Assembly: GCA_023411555.1 (NCBI GenBank)
Contig: JAEYOQ010000057.1
Location: forward strand, 1 to 64,000
Reading direction: 5' to 3'
Source of the DNA: Bacillota bacterium
GTDB taxonomy: Bacteria; Bacillota; Clostridia; Lachnospirales; Lachnospiraceae
DNA: 64,000 nt
This document shows positions 16,902 through 25,145 of the stretch, piece after piece. Position numbers and translations under genes: made by a program. Each line of letters begins with the position of its first letter. The stretch's first letter is position 1. The notes below the pieces were generated by a model. It had not been told where the DNA came from, made no database searches, and was given only the letters and a program-made list of their open reading frames with translations.

Positions 16902-19900
16902 GTGCCGGATAGAAATAGGATCTTGAAAGATCAGGAGTATATGGTCACAGCTTTAAATTGCATTGGTGATGGAGTTATCATCACTAATTTAGCCGGATGC
17001 ATAAGCTATATGAATGCTGCTGCCGAGGAACTGACTGAGTGGAGTGACCAGGAGGCCTATGGCAAGCATATTGACAGCATTCTTTCCTTAGTGAATCATC
17101 TTACTTTACAGCCAATTAATAATCCAATCGGTGAGGTTATTAAGCTGCTGGATAAGGTGGGTCTAAAGAATCACACTGCCACAAGGACAAGGAATGGGAA
17201 TACCCGTGTATTGTCAGCCAGCTATTCACCGATACTGGACTCTAAAGAGGAGTTATCCGGAGTGATTATTGTATTTCGTGATATTACTAGAATAAAATCA
17301 CTGGAGGATGAGATCACCAACGAGAGAAATAATCTGGCAGTGGCTTTTGATGCAATTCCCATTGGGGTCGTATTGATTAATGAAGAGCGAAGAATCAGGC
17401 AGACAAACAGAGCTATAAAAGATATGCTACATATTAAGGAGGATGTTGTAGGAAAGAGGTTTGGAGAAGGGCTATTTTGTATAAATAGCTTAGAAAAGGG
17501 CTGTGGTTATAGTGCCAACTGTGCGATGTGTGAAATATGGAGAAGAGTCTGGAAGGTTATATTAAATGATGAGCCCTGTAATGATATTATTCTTCAGCAT
17601 ACCTTCATCGTTGATAATAAGGAAATATCACCCTGGTTCAAGATCAATTTTGTTCCTATTGTTATTGATGGAAAAAAGCATGTCATTTTAGCTGTGGATG
17701 ACATCACTGAGATGATTCATCGGGAAATAGCCCTGAAGGACAGTGAAGAAAAATACCGACAGCTTTTTGAAAATGCAACAGATAGTATTATTCTCCATCG
17801 TTATGAGAAGGGGATTAATAAATGTGTGATTATTGAAGCAAATGAAGCGGCTTGTAAGGTGCTAGGCTATACAAAGGATGAGTTAGTCCAGCTTACGATC
17901 AATGATATTGTATCTGAGGAGATGTATGACAAGCTGGAGGAAATCGGATATAATCTAATGACTAGAGAGCACTATGTCCATGATTCTGTTCATGTTGCCA
18001 AGGATGGAAGGAGAATTCCGGTAGAGGTTAATAGTCAGCTTTTTGAATTGAACGGTTCAAAGGTAATGCTATCTATATGCAGAGATATGACGGAGCGTTT
18101 GAACACAGAACGCTTAATCCGTGAAAGCCAGAAGAAGTATCACAGCTTATTTGTGAATATGTCAGATGCCTTCATATTACTAAAGTCTATTACCGATAGG
18201 AACCAGATTATTGATTTAGAGTTAGTAGAGGCGAATCATTCCGCAGAGCGGATGCTGAATTTTTCAGTGGCAACTTTGATCGGTCACAGGGTATCCGAGG
18301 TGTATCCTGAGTTTATGCTTGATCTACTAAAGAGAATTAATTCGGTAATTGAGAGGAGAAGAAGCTTTGATCATCTACCAGTTTATGAGTATGAGAATAC
18401 GGCTACCGGTAGATGGTTTAATATTTCAGTATTTGCTCCGCTCGATGAGATGTGCGCTATCATAATCGCAGAGATTACCGATCGCAAATTGGCAGAGCTT
18501 ACCTTGTTTGAAAGCCAGAAAAAGCTGATAAAGGCTAAGGAAGAAGCGGAAGCAGCGAATAAGGCCAAATCAGAATTTCTTGCCAATATGAGTCATGAGA
18601 TTCGTACACCGATTAACGGTTTGACGGGAATGATTGATCTGACTATGATGACCAGCTTAAGCGAGGAGCAACGCAATAATCTTAATACAGCAAGGAACTG
18701 TGCCGATTCCTTGTTGAATATTATCAATGATGTCCTTGATTTTTCCAAGATGGAAGCTGGCAAGATTCAGATTAACAATACCTATTTTGATCTGCATTCC
18801 TTGGTTGAGGAAGTGTATAAAATTCATCGAATCAGAGCCATGGAGAAGAAGATAGAGCTGATAAATGATTTTACCAGTGAGCTACCGAGCTATCTATACG
18901 GAGATCCCAATCGCTTACGTCAGATACTAAATAATCTAATTCATAATGCGATTAAATTTACTGAAAGAGGAGAGGTTACCTTCCAGATTAAGAAAAACTC
19001 CGAGACGCCTGAGAGTATTTGGCTAGAATTTATCATCAAGGATACAGGAATTGGTATATCCGAGAAAGATCGAGACAAGCTGTTTAAAAGCTTTAGCCAG
19101 ATTGATGCCTCCTATACAAGAAAACATGGTGGGACAGGACTGGGACTGGTAATCAGTAAACAGCTAGTTGAGATGATGGGGGGGAAGATCTGGTTTGAGA
19201 GCCAAATGGGAAAAGGCACGACCTTCTCCTTCTGTCTCCCTTTTATGATTGGTAAAGGATTGGAAATGAAAGCGTCCTCTTTGGTAAATTCATGGCAGGA
19301 GCTCGAGCTTCGTATTCTTATAGCAGAAGATGACCCGGTTAATCAGGAGGTACTTTCACGGATGCTAGAGAAGAAGGGTTACAAGGTTACGGTTGTAGGT
19401 AATGGTCTGGAAGCTCTGAAGGCATATCAAAGTCAACACTTTGATGTTATCTTAATGGATATTCAGATGCCGGTCATGGACGGTGTCGAGGCAGTAAAGA
19501 AAATTCGTGAGCTTGAACGTCAAACCTCCCTTAAAGATGCAGTTTATCATGTACCAATCATTGCAGTTACAGCATTCTCTCTTCTGGGTGACCGGGAACG
19601 CTTCCTAAATTGTGGTATGAATGAATATATAGCTAAACCTTTTGATATAGAGGAATTGCAGCAGCTGATCAATAATGTCTATGAGAAAAATAGTAACGAT
19701 GACTTCAGTGAAATTCCGGTCATCAATGAAAAGGGCGAGGTGGAATTTGTTCGTAATTATGGCACCAAGCCTAGGGATGATGTTAGGACAGTAATAAAGA
19801 GAGTAGATAAACTACTGAATGAACTAGTATTATTGATTATGAATGATAATTATATGGAAGTTGAGGATATGATTCATTCTATCAAGGAGCAATTTGGATT

Positions 19901-20057
19901 AATGGAGGCTCAGGAGCTGAAGGATATCGCATTTAGGATAGAGCTTAATGCGCGTAAGGGTGCTTATCAGACTATTTGGGAGGATATTAATCATTTAATC
20001 TTTCAGTTCGAATTATTTCTGAAGGATATCGATTGTAAGGAGGATAAACGATGTTAA
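16902..20057 (+). CDS. Multi-PAS hybrid sensor histidine kinase with receiver and degenerate Hpt
   Basis: The 1051-residue protein starts with GTG behind AGGAAGGA. It is soluble, without membrane helices. Four PAS modules (about 10-130, 140-270, 280-400 and 410-530) precede HisKA (MSHEIRTP, His565), an HATPase (HNAIKF N box, DTGIGIS, GTGLGL), a receiver (ILIAEDD, phospho-Asp853, Lys912) and a C-terminal four-helix region with IHSIKEQFG (His992) that looks like a divergent Hpt domain. The second PAS holds a cysteine cluster (Cys193, 201, 207, 210 and 226). Its stop overlaps the start of the next receiver gene, so the two proteins are probably phosphorelay partners. Confidence 0.88.
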   Translation: MPDRNRILKDQEYMVTALNCIGDGVIITNLAGCISYMNAAAEELTEWSDQEAYGKHIDSILSLVNHLTLQPINNPIGEVIKLLDKVGLKNHTATRTRNGNTRVLSASYSPILDSKEELSGVIIVFRDITRIKSLEDEITNERNNLAVAFDAIPIGVVLINEERRIRQTNRAIKDMLHIKEDVVGKRFGEGLFCINSLEKGCGYSANCAMCEIWRRVWKVILNDEPCNDIILQHTFIVDNKEISPWFKINFVPIVIDGKKHVILAVDDITEMIHREIALKDSEEKYRQLFENATDSIILHRYEKGINKCVIIEANEAACKVLGYTKDELVQLTINDIVSEEMYDKLEEIGYNLMTREHYVHDSVHVAKDGRRIPVEVNSQLFELNGSKVMLSICRDMTERLNTERLIRESQKKYHSLFVNMSDAFILLKSITDRNQIIDLELVEANHSAERMLNFSVATLIGHRVSEVYPEFMLDLLKRINSVIERRRSFDHLPVYEYENTATGRWFNISVFAPLDEMCAIIIAEITDRKLAELTLFESQKKLIKAKEEAEAANKAKSEFLANMSHEIRTPINGLTGMIDLTMMTSLSEEQRNNLNTARNCADSLLNIINDVLDFSKMEAGKIQINNTYFDLHSLVEEVYKIHRIRAMEKKIELINDFTSELPSYLYGDPNRLRQILNNLIHNAIKFTERGEVTFQIKKNSETPESIWLEFIIKDTGIGISEKDRDKLFKSFSQIDASYTRKHGGTGLGLVISKQLVEMMGGKIWFESQMGKGTTFSFCLPFMIGKGLEMKASSLVNSWQELELRILIAEDDPVNQEVLSRMLEKKGYKVTVVGNGLEALKAYQSQHFDVILMDIQMPVMDGVEAVKKIRELERQTSLKDAVYHVPIIAVTAFSLLGDRERFLNCGMNEYIAKPFDIEELQQLINNVYEKNSNDDFSEIPVINEKGEVEFVRNYGTKPRDDVRTVIKRVDKLLNELVLLIMNDNYMEVEDMIHSIKEQFGLMEAQELKDIAFRIELNARKGAYQTIWEDINHLIFQFELFLKDIDCKEDKRC

Positions 20058-20458
20058 AAATACTAATCGCAGAGGATGACTTTGCATGTCGGAAGTTTTT
20101 ATGTACATTCTTATCTCAGTATGGTGATTGCGATGTTGTTGTAGATGGACTAGAGGCAATTGATGCATACATGATTTCTATGAGGGAGAAGAAGCCTTAC
20201 GATCTAATCTGCCTTGATATCATGATGCCCAAGATTGATGGTGTCAAGGTTCTAAAAGCAATACGTGAAATTGAGACGAAGAAATTTATTCTTCCTGAGA
20301 AACGGGTTAAGATAATCATTACTACTGCCTTATCTGAGGCAGAGCTAGTTCATGAGGCCTTTCAGCTGGGGTGTGAGGCATATGCATCAAAGCCCATTAA
20401 GACCGATAAATTTATTGAGGTAATGCATAAGATTGGATTGCTGACCGACGAGGCCTAA
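20051..20458 (+). CDS. Stand-alone CheY-like response regulator
   Basis: The 135-residue single receiver domain has the acidic pair (AEDD), the phospho-acceptor in LICLDIMMPKIDG, a Thr in IITTAL and Lys in ASKPIK. It has no output domain. The gene overlaps the kinase gene by 7 bp, so translation is coupled. It may shuttle phosphate between the hybrid kinase and CheA, or act by protein contact like CheY. A flagellar target is not suggested by the context. Confidence 0.87.
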   Translation: MLKILIAEDDFACRKFLCTFLSQYGDCDVVVDGLEAIDAYMISMREKKPYDLICLDIMMPKIDGVKVLKAIREIETKKFILPEKRVKIIITTALSEAELVHEAFQLGCEAYASKPIKTDKFIEVMHKIGLLTDEA

Positions 20459-20488
20459 AAAGAGTTTGACAACAAATTACGATAAAAT

Positions 20489-20518
20489 TTGACATTCTTA
20501 TACTGCATATCGTATAAT
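20489..20518 (+). promoter_or_regulatory. Promoter of the GGDEF-EAL gene
   Basis: TTGACA at 20489-20494 and TATAAT at 20513-20518 with an 18-bp spacer. Confidence 0.65.
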
Positions 20519-20590
20519 AATTACATAATCTGGACTATCATATTCGTTTAATGGGTAGTAACTAGAAGTGCGAAGGCAGGTGAGTGTGTT

Positions 20591-22609
20591 ATGCACAGGG
20601 AAAAGCTGGGACGTCATAACGTTGTTAAGAAAATGTATGATGTACTTAGGTCTGGGCTTAGTAATGAAGCGGTGTCAATTTCTACCATTTACGCAATCTT
20701 CGGCATCCTATGGGTGTTATTATCGGACAGACTATTAGCTCGAATTATACAGGATGAGGAGGGATATAAGATCTTTCAAACCTACAAAGGTTGGTTTTTT
20801 ATCCTTATTATGACCTTTATAGTATATATCCTGATTTATAACCGAATGCTTCTTTTAAAAGCGGAGATGCAAAAGACGGTTATGGCATATGATGAGCTTC
20901 AGATCGCTCATGAGGAGCAGAAAAACACAGAAGCCAAGCTTATTAGTCAAAAAAAGCTGACAGAAAAGATCTTAACAGAGGCACCCGTGTTCATTATTAC
21001 TCACGATGAGCATAGTATTTTTAGCTTTAACCCCTATTCTACCAGGATAAGCGGTTATACGCCTGAGGATATACAGAATACACCTTGGATGGACCTTATG
21101 GTAGATCCGGAAAACCATCCTAAACTGAGAAGGATACTTGAAGAAGTTAGAGAGAAAAAGCAGATTAGTAATTATGAAATTCCAATTATTGCAAAGAATG
21201 GATCCGTTATAAATATTCTGTGGAACAGTAATTATATTACTCCTATGGAAGATATAGATACCGGATACTTTATAACCTTTGGAACAGATATCAATGATAG
21301 AAAGCGTTGTGAAGAAAAGGTTAGGCGCCTAGCCTTTTATGATACTCTGACCGGTCTCCCTAACCGAACTATGTTCGAAAGTGAAATTAATCGTTGCATT
21401 ATGCAGGAGCGATTAAGAAGCTTTATGATTACCTATATTGATATCGATAATTTTAAAGCAATCAACGACTCTCTGGGCCATCAGATGGGGGATTTCTTTT
21501 TAAGTTATTTTGCCGATTGCCTGCGAGCGGAGATTAAAGAGCCAAACCTCGTAGCAAGGCTCGGAGGTGATGAGTTTGCAATCCTATCCTATCATCAGAC
21601 CAAGGAGGATTTACAAGAATACATAGAAGCAATTCGGAATAGAATTAGCAATTCCTGGTCCATAGAGAATTATCAATTCTTTATCTCCATGAGCATTGGA
21701 TCTGTTTCCTATCCAAATGATGGTAAGGATTCTAATCTCCTGTTAAAGCATGCGGATATTGCCATGTATGAAGCAAAGAGGGAAGGTAAGAATCGCCTTG
21801 TGTTCTACCAGGAGAAGATTAGTGAACAGAATTTCAAGCACATGAACTTGATCAACAATCTTCAATATGCAATCGATAAGGAGCAATTTGTACTATATTA
21901 TCAGCCACAATATGATTTAGAGAAGGAAGAAATTATTGGATTGGAGGCGTTGATTCGTTGGGTCCATTCTCAGGAGGGATTTATCCCACCCTGTGATTTC
22001 ATTCCTGTAGCCGAAGAATCCGGTCAGATCTATAAGCTTGAGCGGTGGATTATGACAAAAGCTTTGGAGCAGAAAAGGAGCCTGGAGCAAAGAGGCTTTT
22101 CTGATATCATTATGTCGATCAATCTTTCGGGAAAAACACTTACCAGCGAGATTAATTTTATAGAGCTAGAGCAGATAATAGCAAATGCAGAGGTGGATTA
22201 TAGCAAGGTGGTAATCGAGATTACAGAAACTGCGAATATAGCAGATGTAGATACGGTTATAAAGCACCTTGATCGTCTGAAACGTTTGGGAATACGTGTT
22301 GCTTTGGATGATTTCGGAACGGGTTATTCCTCTTTGAATTACCTTAAGAAATTCCCGATTAATATAATTAAGCTTGATAAGAGCTTTATTAAGGCTATTA
22401 ACGAGGATGGAATGGATACTTTATTAATCCAGAATATTCTGAGGCTTGCTCATGATTTGAAATTTGAGGTCGTCGCAGAGGGCATTGAGACGAAGGATCA
22501 GCTTGAGTTTTTGAAGGCTCATGACTGTAGTTCAGGGCAGGGCTACCTTCTGAGTAGACCCGCACCTGAAGACACAATTTATGATTTGCTAGAAAAGCAA
22601 TTTAGTTGA
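20591..22609 (+). CDS. Membrane PAS-GGDEF-EAL protein (c-di-GMP turnover)
   Basis: The 672-residue protein has two membrane helices (about 29-47 and 68-86), a coiled coil (87-125), a PAS domain (128-238), GGDEF (245-405) and EAL (425-670). The cyclase motif GGDEF (325-329) is intact, but the RxxD product-inhibition site is replaced by KEPN. EAL residues look complete: EALIR, NLSG, EITE, DDFGTGYSSL and AEGIE. It could make or cleave c-di-GMP, with direction set by the PAS input. It follows the chemosensory genes but has its own promoter. Confidence 0.9.
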   Translation: MHREKLGRHNVVKKMYDVLRSGLSNEAVSISTIYAIFGILWVLLSDRLLARIIQDEEGYKIFQTYKGWFFILIMTFIVYILIYNRMLLLKAEMQKTVMAYDELQIAHEEQKNTEAKLISQKKLTEKILTEAPVFIITHDEHSIFSFNPYSTRISGYTPEDIQNTPWMDLMVDPENHPKLRRILEEVREKKQISNYEIPIIAKNGSVINILWNSNYITPMEDIDTGYFITFGTDINDRKRCEEKVRRLAFYDTLTGLPNRTMFESEINRCIMQERLRSFMITYIDIDNFKAINDSLGHQMGDFFLSYFADCLRAEIKEPNLVARLGGDEFAILSYHQTKEDLQEYIEAIRNRISNSWSIENYQFFISMSIGSVSYPNDGKDSNLLLKHADIAMYEAKREGKNRLVFYQEKISEQNFKHMNLINNLQYAIDKEQFVLYYQPQYDLEKEEIIGLEALIRWVHSQEGFIPPCDFIPVAEESGQIYKLERWIMTKALEQKRSLEQRGFSDIIMSINLSGKTLTSEINFIELEQIIANAEVDYSKVVIEITETANIADVDTVIKHLDRLKRLGIRVALDDFGTGYSSLNYLKKFPINIIKLDKSFIKAINEDGMDTLLIQNILRLAHDLKFEVVAEGIETKDQLEFLKAHDCSSGQGYLLSRPAPEDTIYDLLEKQFS

Positions 22610-22650
22610 GAACGATAACCCCTATTGTTTAATTATCCTCGTTCTCTGCT
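22608..22650. terminator. Convergent terminator between GGDEF-EAL gene and small ORF
   Basis: GAGAACGA (22608-22615) pairs with TCGTTCTC (22639-22646), followed by a pyrimidine-rich stretch. It overlaps the 3' ends of both converging genes. Confidence 0.5.
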
Positions 22651-22787
22651 TCTTTTACAATATCATCAAGCACGTTAATAAGATCATGAATCGTATAAAG
22701 CTTAACATCCCGTTCTAGTATTGTGTTCTTTAGATCAACGGACAGGGTTTCGAATTTTTCTTTTATAGCCGGAGCTACATATGACAT
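22629..22787 (-). CDS. Small acidic protein of unknown function (52 aa)
   Basis: The frame extends upstream to 22883, but GGAGG 5 nt before the ATG at 22787 fixes a 52-residue product beginning MSYVAPAIKEKFE. It is predicted to be helical, acidic at the C-terminus (EAENEDN) and soluble. I do not recognise a named family. The leader has a small hairpin (TACCGC/GCGGTA) immediately before the ribosome site. Confidence 0.6.
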   Translation of the reverse strand: MSYVAPAIKEKFETLSVDLKNTILERDVKLYTIHDLINVLDDIVKEAENEDN

Positions 22788-22853
22788 ACTAACCTCCATT
22801 CTACCGCAAAGCCGCGACCCAGCGGTAACACATAATAAACGATTAATTATCTT

Positions 22854-22901
22854 AAGGAAGCTCGTAATGCAAGTGAGAAGCAATACGAGCTTCCTTTTTT
22901 A
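22854..22901 (+). terminator. Strong stem-loop with T-run
   Basis: A perfect 13-bp stem (22854-22866 with 22884-22896) with a 17-nt loop ends in TTTT. The orientation is a + strand terminator, although no + strand gene lies directly upstream. 22902-23085 shows nothing else. Confidence 0.65.
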
Positions 22902-23085
22902 GTATGCCTCCTATGATTAAAAACTATGTATGAATAAAATAATTGCAAACGCAGAACTGCCCGCAGATTCTATGAGAAGGAGAATAATCAGAAACTATCT
23001 ATGAGTAAGAGTAGCAAAGATCTGTAATAAGAATACAAGTAAGGTAACTTTATAATTTTTTTACAGATTATTTATGAATAGTATA

Positions 23086-23176
23086 TTGATTAATTGTTAT
23101 ATAAGATGTATAACATATATTACAAACAGATCAGATATAGCAAGATCTAAGGATGGTACATAGCCATAAGCTATGT
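23086..23176 (+). promoter_or_regulatory. Possible promoter and hairpin before hsp20
   Basis: TTGATT (23086-23091) and TATAAC (23109-23114) have a 17-bp spacer. A 7-bp hairpin (ACATAGC/GCTATGT, 23158-23176) follows. There is no CIRCE (HrcA) element. Confidence 0.35.
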
Positions 23177-23223
23177 TCCGGGTAAAAGCAAACAATAAAA
23201 TAATATTAGAAGGAGTGGTTATT

Positions 23224-23637
23224 ATGTTAAGACCAGCATTATTTGAAGCAACAAGCCCTTTGTTTTTTGACAGAGTATTTCATGACTTCTTTGGAAACGG
23301 ACTTAACCGTTTTGATAGCTTTAGTACCGATGTGATTGATAAGGGTGACAGCTATCTACTGCAGGCAGATTTACCTGGTTTTAATAAGGATGAAATCAGA
23401 CTCGATCTTGACAAGGATACCCTTAGCATCACTGCAACTCATAACGAAGAGAAAAGAGAAAATAGGGACAACTATGTAAGGCAGGAGAGGCGTTATCAAT
23501 CCTATTGCAGAAGCTTTCATATTCCTGGAATCAAAAAAGACAACATCACAGCAAGCTATCATAATGGTGTTTTAGAGGTTAACTTACCGAAGGACAATGT
23601 GATAGTGGATGAACCGAAACGAATAGAAATCAAGTAA
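23224..23637 (+). CDS. Hsp20/alpha-crystallin small heat-shock protein
   Basis: The 137-residue protein has the Hsp20 alpha-crystallin domain (about 35-125) with STDVIDKGDSYLLQADLPGF, SYCRSFHIPG and GVLEVNLPK (the A-x-x-x-G-V-L block). It would be an ATP-independent holdase that binds unfolding proteins. AGAAGGAG before the ATG at 23224 fixes the start; an in-frame ATG at 23173 lacks a ribosome site. It appears monocistronic. Confidence 0.92.
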   Translation: MLRPALFEATSPLFFDRVFHDFFGNGLNRFDSFSTDVIDKGDSYLLQADLPGFNKDEIRLDLDKDTLSITATHNEEKRENRDNYVRQERRYQSYCRSFHIPGIKKDNITASYHNGVLEVNLPKDNVIVDEPKRIEIK

Positions 23638-23819
23638 GTAATCCGGTATGTTGACTGCTAATCAAGCAAAGTTATAGATAATATTCCTCATAGGTTGGGC
23701 CCTTTGTGCAGATAATAGGTATTGAATATGATGTCTATATGTGGTAGGATTAATTTAACATACAAGGCATATATATACTGATATATGGCTATATATACAT
23801 CAAGCAAAGGGGAATAGAC

Positions 23820-24281
23820 ATGGGAGACTATAATAATCCATACGACAATAACAACCAATCTAATGATGGGAATCCAGATCAACAACAGAACGGGCAACCG
23901 GGATATCAGCAATACAACCAGGACCCATATCAAAACAATCAATATCAATACGGTCAGTATCAGCAGTACCAGACACCGGACCAACCTCAGAGCAATGGTA
24001 TGGCTGTAGGTTCACTGATATGTGGTATCCTTGGTATACTCCTCAGTTGTTGCCTTTGGTACATCGCTATTCCGCTTGCTATCGCAGGTTTGGTATTAGG
24101 TATTCTAGTAGTAAAGAATAGAAAAGGTGGTAGAAACCTGGCTATTGCCGGAATCGTTCTCAGCTCAATTTCCATTGTCTTAGCTATTATTGTAGTGATT
24201 TGTGTTATTATAGTATTCACAAATCCAGAGTTTTCATCACTGTATCAGGAGTTGCTGCAGAATTTTGATACTACCTTTTAA
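23820..24281 (+). CDS. DUF4190-like membrane protein with Gln/Asn-rich N-terminus
   Basis: The 153-residue protein has a 58-residue low-complexity region rich in Asn, Gln, Tyr and Pro, then two to three membrane helices (about 60-82, 83-97 and 107-135) with the GMAVGSLICGILGI and GRNLAIAGIVLS repeats typical of DUF4190. The function of such proteins is unknown. The disordered, probably cytoplasmic tail resembles prion-like or adaptor tails. A strong stem-loop follows. Confidence 0.72.
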   Translation: MGDYNNPYDNNNQSNDGNPDQQQNGQPGYQQYNQDPYQNNQYQYGQYQQYQTPDQPQSNGMAVGSLICGILGILLSCCLWYIAIPLAIAGLVLGILVVKNRKGGRNLAIAGIVLSSISIVLAIIVVICVIIVFTNPEFSSLYQELLQNFDTTF

Positions 24282-24326
24282 GATTAGACATTAAATATTC
24301 AATGGCTGTAGTCATATGAAAACGAT

Positions 24327-24365
24327 AACAGGCTGTACACTTCCATAGGAAGGTACAGCCTGTTT
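24327..24365. terminator. Terminator after DUF4190 gene
   Basis: A perfect 12-bp stem (24327-24338 with 24353-24364) plus an inner CTTCC/GGAAG helix lies between converging genes. Confidence 0.65.
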
Positions 24366-24423
24366 GAATACATGCTTCACAACATTGTAACATAGCTGAG
24401 AAGCTGATATTATTGCATAAATC

Positions 24424-24816
24424 CTAAATCGCCAGAACAGGAGATAAATTGCGGGCTATATAGTAAATAACCAAGAGACCTATCAGGACCATATAAAACC
24501 AAAGCTTTCTTGGAAGCAGCTTAATAGGCTTCCCAAAGCTTGCGAAGGCAAATTCAAAATAAGCTGCAGCCATTAGGAGAAGTAGGAGCACAGGTGTAAT
24601 ATTGTAGTGCAAGGAGGCAATGAGGTCACCTTGCAGTAAAGAGGATATGCTTCTGGTATTTCCGCAGGCAGGACAGTATATATGAAAATTACTGTAAACA
24701 AAGCAGGATGGAAAATAATGTGTCAGAGCTAGTATCCTGTCTCTTTCCAACAGTACCAGGATACCTGTAAGTGGAAGTGCAAGGGTTATTAATATATTTT
24801 GCTTTTGCTTCGTCAT
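24424..24816 (-). CDS. DUF2752 membrane protein
   Basis: The 130-residue protein starts at 24816 (CGGAG before the ATG; the frame runs on to 24864). It contains the DUF2752 hallmark YCPACGNTRS with the paired cysteines and the Arg, and three membrane helices (about 8-25, 70-88 and 105-124). The family is common in Firmicutes and Actinobacteria; its function is unknown. No partner gene is apparent. 24817-25041 holds nothing I can identify. Confidence 0.75.
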   Translation of the reverse strand: MTKQKQNILITLALPLTGILVLLERDRILALTHYFPSCFVYSNFHIYCPACGNTRSISSLLQGDLIASLHYNITPVLLLLLMAAAYFEFAFASFGKPIKLLPRKLWFYMVLIGLLVIYYIARNLSPVLAI

Positions 24817-25041
24817 GGTTACTCCGTTTTTCTTGAGATAGTTATGAGGCATTATCAAAAACAATTCTCATCCTTGTCAGTATAGCATATGGATTGTATT
24901 GTGAAAAGCAATCGAGATAAAAATCATTGGTCAAATTCGTCCTGCTGTTACTCTTCACGGCTAGCTATACATAATGTAGGATTTCGGGGAAGGCTCCCGG
25001 TCGTTTTGCAGATAACTAAGGCGAAAAAGTTCTTAAAAGAC

Positions 25042-25070
25042 TTGTGATAGGAAAAGGAATGATATATAAT
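25042..25070 (+). promoter_or_regulatory. Promoter of the methionine operon
   Basis: TTGTGA at 25042-25047 and TATAAT at 25065-25070 with a 17-bp spacer. The short leader has no SAM or T-box riboswitch signature. Confidence 0.6.
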
Positions 25071-25145
25071 AGTGAAAATTGCACTTTAATACAATAAAGT
25101 ATAAAACTGGTATAAGATTTTGCTCGGGAGGGATACAAAAGGTTC

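Noticed and set aside
22788..22860. c-di-GMP riboswitch near the GGDEF-EAL gene
   Set aside because: The short CCGCAAAGCC stretch resembles part of the class I core, but the conserved second half and the three-helix fold are missing.
25071..25145. SAM-I (S-box) or T-box riboswitch before the methionine operon
   Set aside because: The leader is only about 70 nt and lacks the GA-rich core, GGTGGC-type sequence or terminator arrangement of these classes.
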